Assembly: GCA_001438985.1 (NCBI GenBank)
Contig: LIAZ01000080.1
Location: forward strand, 1 to 5,715
Source: Acidimicrobium sp. BACL17 MAG-120823-bin42
GTDB lineage: Bacteria > Actinomycetota > Acidimicrobiia > Acidimicrobiales > Ilumatobacteraceae
DNA length: 5,715 bases
Direction: 5' to 3'
Shown here: one piece after another, positions 1 through 5,715 of the stretch
Numbering within the stretch: position 1 is the first letter of the stretch
Layout of the letters: each line of letters begins with the position of its first letter
Program-made: the position numbers and the translations under genes
Notes under the pieces: generated by a model
Database searches by the model: none
What the model was told of the DNA's origin: nothing
What the model saw: only the letters and a program-made list of their open reading frames with translations

Positions 1-266
1 GTTTGCGTATGCACCTTGTTCTTGCCAATGTGCAACGCAATCACATCAGGAGTGTCGGTGTTCAACTGCGCGAACACGTCTGGCTGCACATGCATGCCAG
101 CACCAACAAGCGCGGTTGCAGCAGCGCCTGTTAGTTGCACGCCTTCGCCGCCTTCAACGGTTGTCGTCAGCTTGCCATTAGCAAACTTCGACATGTCGAG
201 TTCGTTAATGCGGCTATAGCGCCAAATCTCTTCTTCTGTGCTGGGGAGTGCAAGTGCGGTGGTCAT
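1..266 (-). CDS. sufD: SufD, Fe-S cluster assembly scaffold subunit (N-terminal part, truncated by window edge)
   Basis: The first 88 codons of a protein begin at ATG 266 and read open to the window edge. Residues 11-23 (EEEIWRYSRINEL) match the 'E-x-W-[KR]-Y-[ST]' signature found near the N terminus of SufD proteins, and the gene follows sufB in the same direction. In the SUF pathway SufD pairs with SufB and the ATPase SufC in the cytoplasm to form the scaffold on which Fe-S clusters are built; that role is family knowledge. The beta-helix core that would confirm SufD lies outside the window. The start codon overlaps the stop of the preceding small gene as ATGA (263-266). The purine-rich end of that gene, which encodes a lysine tail, supplies a weak Shine-Dalgarno-like run just upstream, so translational coupling is likely. 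A SufB-like paralogue is the main alternative, but the N-terminal motif favours SufD. Confidence 0.85.
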   Translation of the reverse strand, partial: MTTALALPSTEEEIWRYSRINELDMSKFANGKLTTTVEGGEGVQLTGAAATALVGAGMHVQPDVFAQLNTDTPDVIALHIGKNKVHTQ

Positions 267-611
267 TTATCTTTCTTCTTTTTCTTATCGCGAAGTTTCT
301 TCTTGTTTTTGCGCTTGTCGTTCATGTCGGCAACCACTTCGCCAAACACAGCATTGATAATCGCCTCGGCTTCGTCCAAGCACTGCCGCTGCAGTTCCGT
401 CGTCCAAACTTGCTGGCGCTACAGGAGTTGCTGGAGGAACAAGCGAGCCATGAGCCCAGGCAACGTCGGCCATGCGGGGCTCATACTTTTCGCAATTGTC
501 TGGGCAACGCCATGGTGCATCTGGCGCTAAGTCAAGGTTGCACTTTCGAACTGTGTCACCGCTTGGATATGTGCGGCTTTCAAAGTTCTTGCACTCCGAC
601 CTCATGGACAT
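263..611 (-). CDS. small four-cysteine protein of the suf operon, frame disrupted by one extra base
   Basis: I cannot name this gene. The ATG at 611 opens a protein with Cys7, Cys24, Cys36 and Cys40 (CX16CX11CX3C), including the segments ECKNFESRTYP and APWRCPDNCEKYEP. After residue ~78 (the AAAVL segment) the frame gives arginine-rich sequence that looks wrong. Removing one C from the CC at 376-377 (plus strand) continues it as VLDEAEAIINAVFGEVVADM and a strongly basic tail (KNKKKLRDKKKKKDK), with a stop at 263-265 that overlaps the sufD start. The repaired product is about 115 residues, with no signal peptide or membrane segment. The gene lies 33 bases after sufB and is co-oriented with it. 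The cysteine spacing would suit Zn or Fe-S binding, and the position suggests an accessory role in cluster assembly; both are inference. An ATG at 605 has a better spaced GAAG and may be the true start. I recall similar proteins next to sufB in Acidimicrobiia, but this was not searched. Confidence 0.7.
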
Positions 612-644
612 AACTTCAGTATCTCGGTGAAAAGCTGGTGTTAC

Positions 645-2044
645 TCAGCCAACCGAGCCTTCCATTTGCAATTCGATGAGGCGGCTCCACTCGACGGCGT
701 ATTCCATTGGCAATGTACGGGTTACGGGCTCGATAAAGCCGTTCACCACCATGCCCATTGCCTGTTCTTGCGTGAGGCCACGGCTCATCAAATAGAACAA
801 CTGCTCATCAGCAATTTTGGACACGGTTGCTTCGTGACCAATTTGTGCATCGCGCTCGCCCACTTCCATATATGGGAAGGTGCGGCTTTCTGATTGATCG
901 TCCAGGATGAGCGCGTCGCACTGCACGTGGCTCTTGCAATTGGTTGCGCCTTCTTCAATGCGCACGAGTCCGCGGTACGTGGTGATGCCCGAATCTTTGG
1001 AAATGGACTTCGACACAATCTTTGATGATGTCTCTGGTGCAGCGTGCACCATCTTTGCGCCAGCATCTTGATGTTGGCCGGCGCCTGCATAAGCAACCGA
1101 CAACACTTCACCCGTTGCTTTTGGTCCCATGAGATACACGCTTGGGTACTTCATGGTCAGTTTGGAACCGATGTTGCCATCGATCCATTCCATGTGGCCT
1201 TCTGCTTCAACACGTGCACGCTTAGTAACCAAGTTGTACACGTTTGGCGACCAGTTCTGAATAGTGGTGTACGTAACGTGCGCGCTTGGCTTGACGAAAT
1301 TTCTACAACAGCAGAGTGCAACGAGTCATTCGTATACACCGGTGCAGAGCAACCTTCGATGTAGTGAACCTTTGAACCTTCGTCGGCAATAATGAGCGTG
1401 CGCTCAAACTGACCGGCGTTTTCGCTGTTAATGCGGAAGTACGCCTGCAGTGGCATTTCACATTCCACGCCTGGTGGAACATAAATGAACGAGCCGCCCG
1501 ACCACACCGATGTGTTGAGCGCACTGAACTTGTTGTCGCCCATTGGAATGACTGAACCGAAGTACTGCTTCACCAAGTCTGGGTATTCGCGAAGCGCGGT
1601 GTCCATGTCACAGAACAAGATGCCCTGCTCTTCCAGCTCAATACGGTTGCGGTGATACACCACTTCCGAGTCGTACTGCGATGTAACGCCGGCTAGATAC
1701 TTGCGCTCGGCTTCTGGAATGCCGAGTTTTTCGTACGTGCGCTTCATTTGCTCTGGCAAGTCTTCCCACTCATCGGTCTGCGCAGTTGCTGGCTTCAAGT
1801 AATAAAAGATGTCTTGAAAGTCGAGGTCTGGCATGTTGATGTCGAACCACGGAGCCATTGGCTTGCGTTCAAATGTCTTCAGTGAGCGCAGTCGCATGTC
1901 GCGCATCCACTTTGGTTCGCCCTTCCACCACGAGATCTGCTCGACCACTTGTTCGTTCAAACCCTTTTCAGGCTTGAAGGCATATTCGGCGTCGTCGCTC
2001 CAGCCGAGGGAGTACTTGCTGAGATCGAGGTCAAATGCAGTCAC
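645..2044 (-). CDS. sufB: SufB, Fe-S cluster assembly scaffold protein, frame disrupted by one missing base
   Basis: SufB is the core scaffold of the SUF machinery; with SufC and SufD it receives sulfur and builds Fe-S clusters in the cytoplasm. The start is GTG 2044, chosen because AGGGAG lies 6 bases upstream and the protein then begins in typical SufB fashion (TAFDLDLSKYSLGW). Family signatures include YVPPGVECEMPLQAYFRIN (residues ~188-206), IEGCSAP (~229-235), TNCKSHVQCDALI (~368-380) and QIGHEATVSKI (~401-411). Cys375 in 'QCD' and the HE of 'GHEA' correspond, from memory, to functional residues of E. coli SufB. The frame breaks after Ile249: as written it yields a 295-residue product with a nonsense tail ending at 1157. 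Adding one base at the AAATTT run (1297-1302, plus strand) restores EIFVKPSAHVTYT and a 466-residue protein of normal length. It is the first gene of the visible suf operon. Confidence 0.93.
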
Positions 2045-2050
2045 AATGGG

Positions 2051-2056
2051 CTCCCT
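2051..2056 (-). promoter_or_regulatory. ribosome binding site of sufB
   Basis: The minus strand reads AGGGAG, then six bases, then GTG. This fixes the sufB start at 2044 and argues against the long in-frame upstream extension, which is only open frame antisense to ychF. Confidence 0.75.
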
Positions 2057-2066
2057 AACGGGTTGG

Positions 2067-2098
2067 GTAATTACTACTACCGCCATAGTAACAATTAC
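2067..2098. promoter_or_regulatory. inverted repeat over the sufB promoter, candidate operator
   Basis: GTAATTACTACTA (2067-2079) and TAGTAACAATTAC (2086-2098) are inverted copies matching at 11 of 13 positions, with a 6-base spacer (CCGCCA). The repeat covers the predicted sufB -10 box and start point, the classic position for a repressor site. No T-tract follows on either strand and it lies between divergent genes, so it is not a terminator. Suf operons are commonly controlled by Fe-S regulators such as SufR or IscR/Rrf2 proteins, but this repeat does not clearly match a consensus I know, so the regulator is unassigned. Confidence 0.5.
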
Positions 2099-2113
2099 TG
2101 AACCCCATGCCAC
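2085..2113 (-). promoter_or_regulatory. predicted sufB promoter
   Basis: On the minus strand GTGGCA (2113-2108) is followed by a 17-base spacer and TACTAT (2090-2085). Each box matches four of six bases of the vegetative -35 and -10 consensus, and TACTAT fits the TANNNT -10 form. The start point would fall near 2078, giving a leader of about 33 bases that contains the AGGGAG ribosome site. Confidence 0.45.
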
Positions 2114-2124
2114 ATCGGGCTCAC

Positions 2125-2141
2125 AGATAGCGTGACTATCT
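2125..2141. repeat. short perfect inverted repeat just before ychF
   Basis: AGATAG and CTATCT form perfect 6-base arms around CGTGA, ending three bases before the ychF ATG. There is no Shine-Dalgarno sequence in this stretch. GACTAT (2134-2139), five bases before the ATG, could be the -10 box of a leaderless transcript, in which case the repeat would be a DNA site overlapping the promoter. If transcribed instead, it would be a small hairpin at the start codon. Arms this short can occur by chance. Confidence 0.3.
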
Positions 2142-2144
2142 CTC

Positions 2145-3242
2145 ATGGAACGCTTTGGCCTCGTCGGCTTGCCCAATGCCGGCAAGTCATCTTTATATAA
2201 CGCACTTACGAATGGTGCCGCCTTGGCAGCCCCATATCCATTTGCCACCAAGGACCCAAACATTGGTGTGGCCAAAGTGCTCGACCCACGTCTTGAGGCG
2301 CTTGCCGAAATGTCGAAGACACAGCGCACGGTGTACGCAACCGTTGAAGTGGTTGACATTGGTGGACTCGTTGAAGGCGCAAGCAAAGGCGAAGGACTTG
2401 GCAACAAGTTTCTTGCCAACATTCGCGAAGTGGATGCAATCGTGTTTGTGCTGCGCGCATTTGTTGACGACGACATTCCTGGACCGTCCGACCCACTCGA
2501 ACATTTGCGTGTTGTCGAGATTGAACTTGCACTCGCCGACTTGGAAACCGTGGAGACCCGACTCAACCGTGCACAAAAAGCTGCACGCATGGATAAATCG
2601 CTTGGCGACGAGATGGGCGCACTTGAACGCGCACAGGCACACCTTGCAGAAGGCCGCCCGCTGTATCGCGCAGCGCTTAGCAAAGACGACCTCGAGCTTC
2701 TTGCTCCTCACTTCTTGCTCACCACACGCCAAGTGCTTGCAGTGGTCAACGTTGCCGAAGACGCACTTGACACCATTCCCGAAATGGAAGCACGCGTGCG
2801 CGCAGAGTTGGCTCCCCCGGGTTCGGCAAGCGAACACAACATTGAAGTTCTTGGCATGAGCGTGCAACTTGAAGCCGAAGCAGCACAACTCACCGGCCAA
2901 GATCGCATCGACATGCTCGAGGCACTTGGCCTTGGCGAAGGTGCGCTACCCCGCATGATTCGCTCGGCGTATCACTTGCTTGGTCTGCGCACGTATTTCA
3001 CAACTGGTGAAAAAGAAACTCGCGCCTGGACATTTAATGCAGGAGCAAAAGCCCCAGAGTGTGCCGGAAAGATTCACTCCGACTTGCAACGCGGATTCAT
3101 TCGCGCTGATGTCATTGCATGGGACGAACTACTAGAGATTGGTTCGTGGAACAAAGCCAAAGACGTGGGCAAGATTCGCGTTGAAGGCAAAGACTACGAA
3201 GTAGTCGACGGCGACGTGCTCGAAATTCGCCACAACAGCTAA
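2145..3242 (+). CDS. ychF: YchF/Obg-family P-loop NTPase (redox-regulated ATPase YchF)
   Basis: YchF (OLA1 in eukaryotes) is a conserved cytoplasmic NTPase that binds ribosomes and prefers ATP; it has been linked to stress responses and translation. The 365-residue length is normal. Visible motifs are the P-loop GLPNAGKS (8-15), the Walker B/G3 segment DIGGLVEGASKGEGLGNKF (71-89) with the hydrophobic residue typical of HAS NTPases after DIGG, and NVAE (202-205) in place of the GTPase NKxD, as expected for an ATP-preferring member. A helical insertion spans ~110-195. The C-terminal TGS domain (~280-363) has LRTYFTTGEKETRAWT, IHSDLQRGFIRADVI and GKDYEVVDGDVLEIR. ATG 2145 is chosen because MERFGLVGLPNAGKSS is the normal N terminus. 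No Shine-Dalgarno is seen, so the mRNA may be leaderless. It heads a plus-strand operon with the DUF192 gene and rsmI. Confidence 0.97.
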   Translation: MERFGLVGLPNAGKSSLYNALTNGAALAAPYPFATKDPNIGVAKVLDPRLEALAEMSKTQRTVYATVEVVDIGGLVEGASKGEGLGNKFLANIREVDAIVFVLRAFVDDDIPGPSDPLEHLRVVEIELALADLETVETRLNRAQKAARMDKSLGDEMGALERAQAHLAEGRPLYRAALSKDDLELLAPHFLLTTRQVLAVVNVAEDALDTIPEMEARVRAELAPPGSASEHNIEVLGMSVQLEAEAAQLTGQDRIDMLEALGLGEGALPRMIRSAYHLLGLRTYFTTGEKETRAWTFNAGAKAPECAGKIHSDLQRGFIRADVIAWDELLEIGSWNKAKDVGKIRVEGKDYEVVDGDVLEIRHNS

Positions 3243-3248
3243 GCAACC

Positions 3249-3599
3249 ATGAATACCGAGTTTCGTTCAGCATGGCTGATGCGCTCGGGAGATGTACTTG
3301 CCAGCGCCGATGTTGCCGACACCCCACGGAGCCGACGCAAAGGGCTGATCGGTCGCACCTCTGTTGACAACGCGATGGTGATCACCCAGTGCAAATGGAT
3401 TCATACTGTTGGCGTAAAAATGCCACTAGACATTGCGTATCTTGATGCACACGGAATTGTGCTAAAAACTGAACGCATAAAGCCGCTGCGCATTTCTGCG
3501 CCTGTCAGCCGATGTAAAACCGTGGTCGAGGCACGTGCAGGCTCATTTGAGCGCTGGAACCTTAAGGTTGGCGATGTGATTGACGTGAGGCTCACATGA
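3249..3599 (+). CDS. DUF192 family protein
   Basis: The 116-residue protein matches the DUF192 family: an early 'T-x-x-x-R-x-x-GLIGR' segment (residues 25-36), the central 'HTVGVKMPLDIAYLD' block (52-66, usually HTFGM-x-x-PIDVVFLD), a 'KPLR' motif (78-81), and the closing 'VVEARAGSFERWNLKVGDVI' region (92-111). The biochemical role of the family is not established. Many members carry an export signal; none is visible here, so this copy is probably cytoplasmic. The start lies 6 bases after the ychF stop with no good ribosome site, which points to coupled translation. Its stop overlaps the rsmI start as ATGA. An upstream start is excluded by the ychF reading frame and the short gap. Confidence 0.88.
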   Translation: MNTEFRSAWLMRSGDVLASADVADTPRSRRKGLIGRTSVDNAMVITQCKWIHTVGVKMPLDIAYLDAHGIVLKTERIKPLRISAPVSRCKTVVEARAGSFERWNLKVGDVIDVRLT

Positions 3600-4429
3600 G
3601 TTCGGGAACACTGACGCTGGTTGCTACACCAATTGGCAACCTGAGCGACATTTCGCCACGTGCAGTTGAAGCATTGCAAGCAGCCGACGTGGTGTGCTGC
3701 GAAGACACGCGTCGTACAGGAATGCTGTTGCAGCACCTCGGCATTTCGGGCAAGAAGTACATCGTCATTAACGAACACACCGAATTTGATGCCTGCGATG
3801 ACGTAGTGGGAAAATTGTTAGCGGGAAGCGAAGTAGCGCTTGTGAGCGATGCGGGAACTCCAGGTATCAGCGACCCAGGTGAACGATTGGTAAAAGCCGC
3901 AGTACTTGCTGGCATCACCGTGTCATCCATTCCCGGCCCATCGGCACTGACCATGGCGTTAGTGATGAGCGGATTACCAACGGCACGATTTGTATTCGAG
4001 GGCTTCCTGCCGCGCAGTGGCGGAGAGCGCAGCGAACGCATCGCCCAACTTGTTGACGAACAACGCACCGTGGTGTTGTACGAAGCACCTCACCGACTTG
4101 AGCGCACACTTGCCGACCTCGAACTCGCATGTGGTTCGCTTCGCCGTGTTGCACTTGCACGCGAGTTAACAAAGATGCACGAAGAGATGTGGCGCGGCAC
4201 CTTGCACGATGCACACAAGCATGCACAAACAGAGGAACCGCGCGGTGAATATGTGCTTGTTCTTGAAGGTGCAAAGCCACCAGCACCTCCAACCGATGAC
4301 GAACTCAATCAAGCATTACGCGATGAGCTGAACAGCGGTGCAAGCAAGAAAGATGCCGCCGCTCGCGTTGCTGCGAAATATGGAGCACCCAAGCGCAAGG
4401 TGTACGAACTTGCGCTCATGATTAAGTAG
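3596..4429 (+). CDS. rsmI: RsmI, 16S rRNA (cytidine-1402 2'-O)-methyltransferase
   Basis: RsmI transfers a methyl group from S-adenosylmethionine to the 2'-O of C1402 in the decoding centre of 16S rRNA. The 277 residues show the tetrapyrrole-methylase-fold signatures of the family in order: ATPIGNLSDISPRA (10-23), CEDTRRT (35-41), NEHTE (59-63), VSDAGTPGISDPG (83-95), SIPGPSA (111-117), FEGFLPR (134-140), YEAPHRL (162-168) and ARELTKMHEE (188-197). The small C-terminal helical domain common in RsmI is present (~235-277, SGASKKDAAARVAAKYG). ATG 3596 overlaps the DUF192 stop and is preceded by GTGAGG (3585-3590) at a 5-base spacing inside that gene. It is the last gene of the ychF operon and ends tail to tail with the thioesterase gene. 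Confidence 0.97.
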   Translation: MSSGTLTLVATPIGNLSDISPRAVEALQAADVVCCEDTRRTGMLLQHLGISGKKYIVINEHTEFDACDDVVGKLLAGSEVALVSDAGTPGISDPGERLVKAAVLAGITVSSIPGPSALTMALVMSGLPTARFVFEGFLPRSGGERSERIAQLVDEQRTVVLYEAPHRLERTLADLELACGSLRRVALARELTKMHEEMWRGTLHDAHKHAQTEEPRGEYVLVLEGAKPPAPPTDDELNQALRDELNSGASKKDAAARVAAKYGAPKRKVYELALMIK

Positions 4430-4440
4430 CGATCAGAGCG
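4413..4440. terminator. imperfect hairpin at the rsmI/thioesterase convergent junction, possible bidirectional terminator
   Basis: CGCTC(A)TGAT (4413-4422) pairs with ATCAGAGCG (4432-4440): nine base pairs with one bulged A and a 9-base loop. It contains both stop codons, so each arm is coding sequence for one of the two genes. There is no T-tract on either side, which weakens the call; T-less stem terminators have been proposed in actinobacteria. No other room for a terminator exists between these genes. Confidence 0.3.
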
Positions 4441-5233
4441 GGATCAAACCAATCTGTCGCGATTGTGCAACAAGCACTCCATTTTCGTCCCACATAATTC
4501 CGTCCTCTTCAAACACTCCGCCTTGAATTTCTTTGGCGGTGAATTCGCAACGCAAAGGTCCTGGCGCTGGCACTGCGCGAATATGCACAGTGAACTCAAC
4601 CGTTGGCACCCAACCCGGAACCGTAAGCAAGTTGAACACTGGTGGTGGAAAGGCATCGGCTGCCAACAGCACTGACAGTGTGTCGTTTGGCCGAGCATCG
4701 GCAAAAGCAAACCACCCCCGAACAATCGGCACGCCACTTGGCTGACCAATCGCAAAGCCACGATCATATGGGTGCAGTCGCACATCAAGTTTGCTCATCA
4801 GGGCAAGCGGAATGTTTTCGCCCTCTGGCATTCTTCGTGCGCACTCTTCAAATGAAGGAACATCACTCAGCGCAGTTCCATGATGTTGTAATCCACTACC
4901 CACTGCAGGTGCTTCACCGAATGCGCCAATTGCGCGCACCGCTTCTCGCCCACCAAAGATCATCGATGCACTCACCGTGGTAAACCTGCGACCTTGTTTC
5001 ACCACCTGTGTATGAATTTCAAAATCTCCCGGCGGTAGCGGCGCAAGGTAATGCAACGTGAGTGAAATCGGATCGGGCCTGTTGGCTGCACTGCGCATTG
5101 CACTTGCAAGCAATGCCATTACGTATCCACCATTTGCGTTACCGCGAATATCCCAACCGTCGTGCACTGCACCCTGGTACACACCATCGCGAGCATGTGT
5201 CACTGCTGTTGCTAAATCAAAGGCAAAAGTCAC
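4433..5233 (-). CDS. acyl-CoA thioesterase-like protein, double-hotdog fold (TesB-like)
   Basis: The 266-residue protein resembles the TesB/acyl-CoA thioesterase-like group, which hydrolyses acyl-CoA thioesters to free acid and CoA. Two hotdog halves are suggested. In the first (~20-110), GWDIRGNANGGYVMALLASAM resembles the start of the hotdog helix and LTLHYLAPLPPGDFEI its strand, followed by GRRFTTVSASMI. In the second (~145-264), PTVEFTVHIRA and WDENGVLVAQSRQ match the closing strands and the usual 'D-E-x-G-x-L-x-A-x-[SG]-x-Q' ending. Substrate chain length cannot be read from sequence. The start is GTG 5233, since an in-frame TAG lies three codons upstream and no Shine-Dalgarno is suitably spaced; TAGTCT exactly six bases before it suggests a leaderless mRNA. 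It diverges from metG and converges on rsmI, so it is probably transcribed alone. Confidence 0.85.
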   Translation of the reverse strand: MTFAFDLATAVTHARDGVYQGAVHDGWDIRGNANGGYVMALLASAMRSAANRPDPISLTLHYLAPLPPGDFEIHTQVVKQGRRFTTVSASMIFGGREAVRAIGAFGEAPAVGSGLQHHGTALSDVPSFEECARRMPEGENIPLALMSKLDVRLHPYDRGFAIGQPSGVPIVRGWFAFADARPNDTLSVLLAADAFPPPVFNLLTVPGWVPTVEFTVHIRAVPAPGPLRCEFTAKEIQGGVFEEDGIMWDENGVLVAQSRQIGLIPL

Positions 5234-5239
5234 CTTGTC

Positions 5240-5245
5240 AGACTA
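5240..5245 (-). promoter_or_regulatory. predicted -10 box of a leaderless thioesterase transcript
   Basis: The minus strand reads TAGTCT, six bases (GACAAG), then the GTG start. TANNNT six bases before a start codon is the common arrangement of leaderless actinobacterial promoters. I see no convincing -35 box at normal spacing, which is also usual for this class. Confidence 0.5.
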
Positions 5246-5246
5246 T

Positions 5247-5252
5247 TAGTGT
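5247..5252 (+). promoter_or_regulatory. predicted -10 box of a leaderless metG transcript
   Basis: The plus strand reads TAGTGT, six bases (GGATAC), then the metG GTG. The geometry mirrors that of the divergent thioesterase gene; the two boxes are separated by a single T and sit in the palindrome ACTATTAGT. Any -35 contact would fall inside the thioesterase coding region. Confidence 0.5.
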
Positions 5253-5258
5253 GGATAC

Positions 5259-5715
5259 GTGACAAAGTTCAGCGCGACGACCCCTATTTATTACGTCAAC
5301 GCCAAACCGCACTTGGGTCACGCGTACACCACCATCGTGGCTGATGCCGTTTCGCGCTGGCACCGCCTGCTTGGCGATGATGTGCACCTGCTTACGGGCA
5401 CCGACGAACACGGCTTGAAGATTCAGCAGGCCGCAGACGCTGCCGGCGTTTCGCCAAAAGAGTTTGCCGACTCAATTGCCCCATTGTTTGCTCAGGCCTG
5501 GGATCGGCTCAACATCACACATGACGATTTCATTCGCACCACCGAGCCACGCCATGCAGCTGGCGTAAAGAAGTTGTTGCAGGCGTGCTACGACGCGGGC
5601 GACATTGAAGCCGACATGTACCGCGGTCAGTACTGCGTTGCATGTGAGGCGTACTTTATTGAAGAAGAACTCGTTGACGGCAAGTGCCCTATTCACATGC
5701 AGCCCACCACATACG
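5259..5715 (+). CDS. metG: methionyl-tRNA synthetase (N-terminal part, truncated by window edge)
   Basis: Methionyl-tRNA synthetase charges tRNA-Met with methionine using ATP. The first 152 codons are present. The class I 'HIGH' motif appears as HLGH (18-21) within PIYYVNAKPHLGHAYTT, followed by LLTGTDEHGLKIQ (44-56), the conserved Rossmann-fold segment. The zinc knuckle has Cys126, Cys129, Cys143 and His146 (YCVACE...GKCPIH), the single-knuckle arrangement known from Thermus-type enzymes. KMSKS and the anticodon-binding domain lie beyond the window. GTG 5259 is taken as the start because an in-frame TAG lies four codons upstream and the next residues already match the family N terminus. No real Shine-Dalgarno precedes it, so a leaderless transcript from the TAGTGT box is likely. 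Confidence 0.96.
   Translation, partial: MTKFSATTPIYYVNAKPHLGHAYTTIVADAVSRWHRLLGDDVHLLTGTDEHGLKIQQAADAAGVSPKEFADSIAPLFAQAWDRLNITHDDFIRTTEPRHAAGVKKLLQACYDAGDIEADMYRGQYCVACEAYFIEEELVDGKCPIHMQPTTY

Noticed and set aside
1285..1310. Programmed ribosomal frameshifting in sufB
   Set aside because: AAATTTC resembles a slippery heptamer, but it is not in the zero frame (codons GAA ATT TCG), and no stop or clear stimulatory stem is seen immediately downstream.
2067..2098. Intrinsic terminator
   Set aside because: The repeat sits between divergently transcribed genes, is AT-rich, and is not followed by a T-tract on either strand.
2045..2683. A 213-codon in-frame open extension upstream of sufB on the minus strand
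   Set aside because: It lies antisense to ychF, is low-complexity serine/arginine-rich, matches nothing in SufB, and the AGGGAG ribosome site places the start at 2044.
2155..2859. A 234-codon open frame overlapping ychF in another plus frame
   Set aside because: The ychF frame is unambiguous over the whole length and this frame shows no family motif.
2193..2900. A 235-codon open frame antisense to ychF
   Set aside because: It is a shadow of ychF codon bias, rich in Cys, His and Phe, with no recognisable domain.
5472..5696. A 74-codon minus-strand open frame inside metG
   Set aside because: It is a shadow of the clearly recognised metG frame, with no promoter or ribosome site.
1..5715. CRISPR array, tRNA/rRNA genes, insertion sequences, defence or phage genes
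   Set aside because: No regularly spaced repeats, no cloverleaf-like segment and no transposase, integrase or nuclease motif were seen; almost every base is assigned to a housekeeping gene.

Overview
The window is a gene-dense stretch of bacterial chromosome with seven protein-coding genes, no RNA gene, no mobile element and no gap above about 100 bases. The gene content is housekeeping: Fe-S cluster assembly (SUF), a YchF-family P-loop NTPase, a DUF192 protein, the 16S rRNA methyltransferase RsmI, a double-hotdog acyl-CoA thioesterase and methionyl-tRNA synthetase. GTG starts, TANNNT-type -10 boxes placed for leaderless mRNAs, ATGA start/stop overlaps, the actinobacterial flavour of SufB and YchF, and moderate GC with many CTT (Leu) and GCA (Ala) codons together suggest an actinobacterium, perhaps an aquatic Acidimicrobiia lineage. 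That placement is inference.

Layout. Positions 1-2044 hold a minus-strand SUF operon in the order sufB, a small four-cysteine protein gene, sufD; sufD runs off the left edge and sufC would be expected beyond it. Two genes here carry a single-base frame disruption: one base missing in sufB near 1297-1299 and one extra base in the small gene near 376-377. Both can be repaired in only one obvious way, and each repaired product matches expectation, so assembly or sequencing errors are the likeliest explanation. Positions 2045-2144 form a divergent control region with a recognisable sufB promoter and a 13-6-13 bp inverted repeat lying over its -10 and start point, which is a candidate operator.

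Positions 2145-4429 form a compact plus-strand operon, ychF - DUF192 gene - rsmI. The gap between the first two is 6 bases, and the last two overlap by ATGA. It meets the minus-strand thioesterase gene (4433-5233) tail to tail with 3 bases between the stop codons; an imperfect hairpin covers this junction. The thioesterase gene and metG (from 5259, truncated by the right edge) diverge from a 25-base spacer containing two mirror-image -10 boxes, each exactly 6 bases before a GTG start.

I see no defence, phage or secondary-metabolite system. The points most worth checking are the small cysteine protein inside the suf operon, the sufB operator candidate, the mirror-image leaderless promoters and the two frame disruptions.
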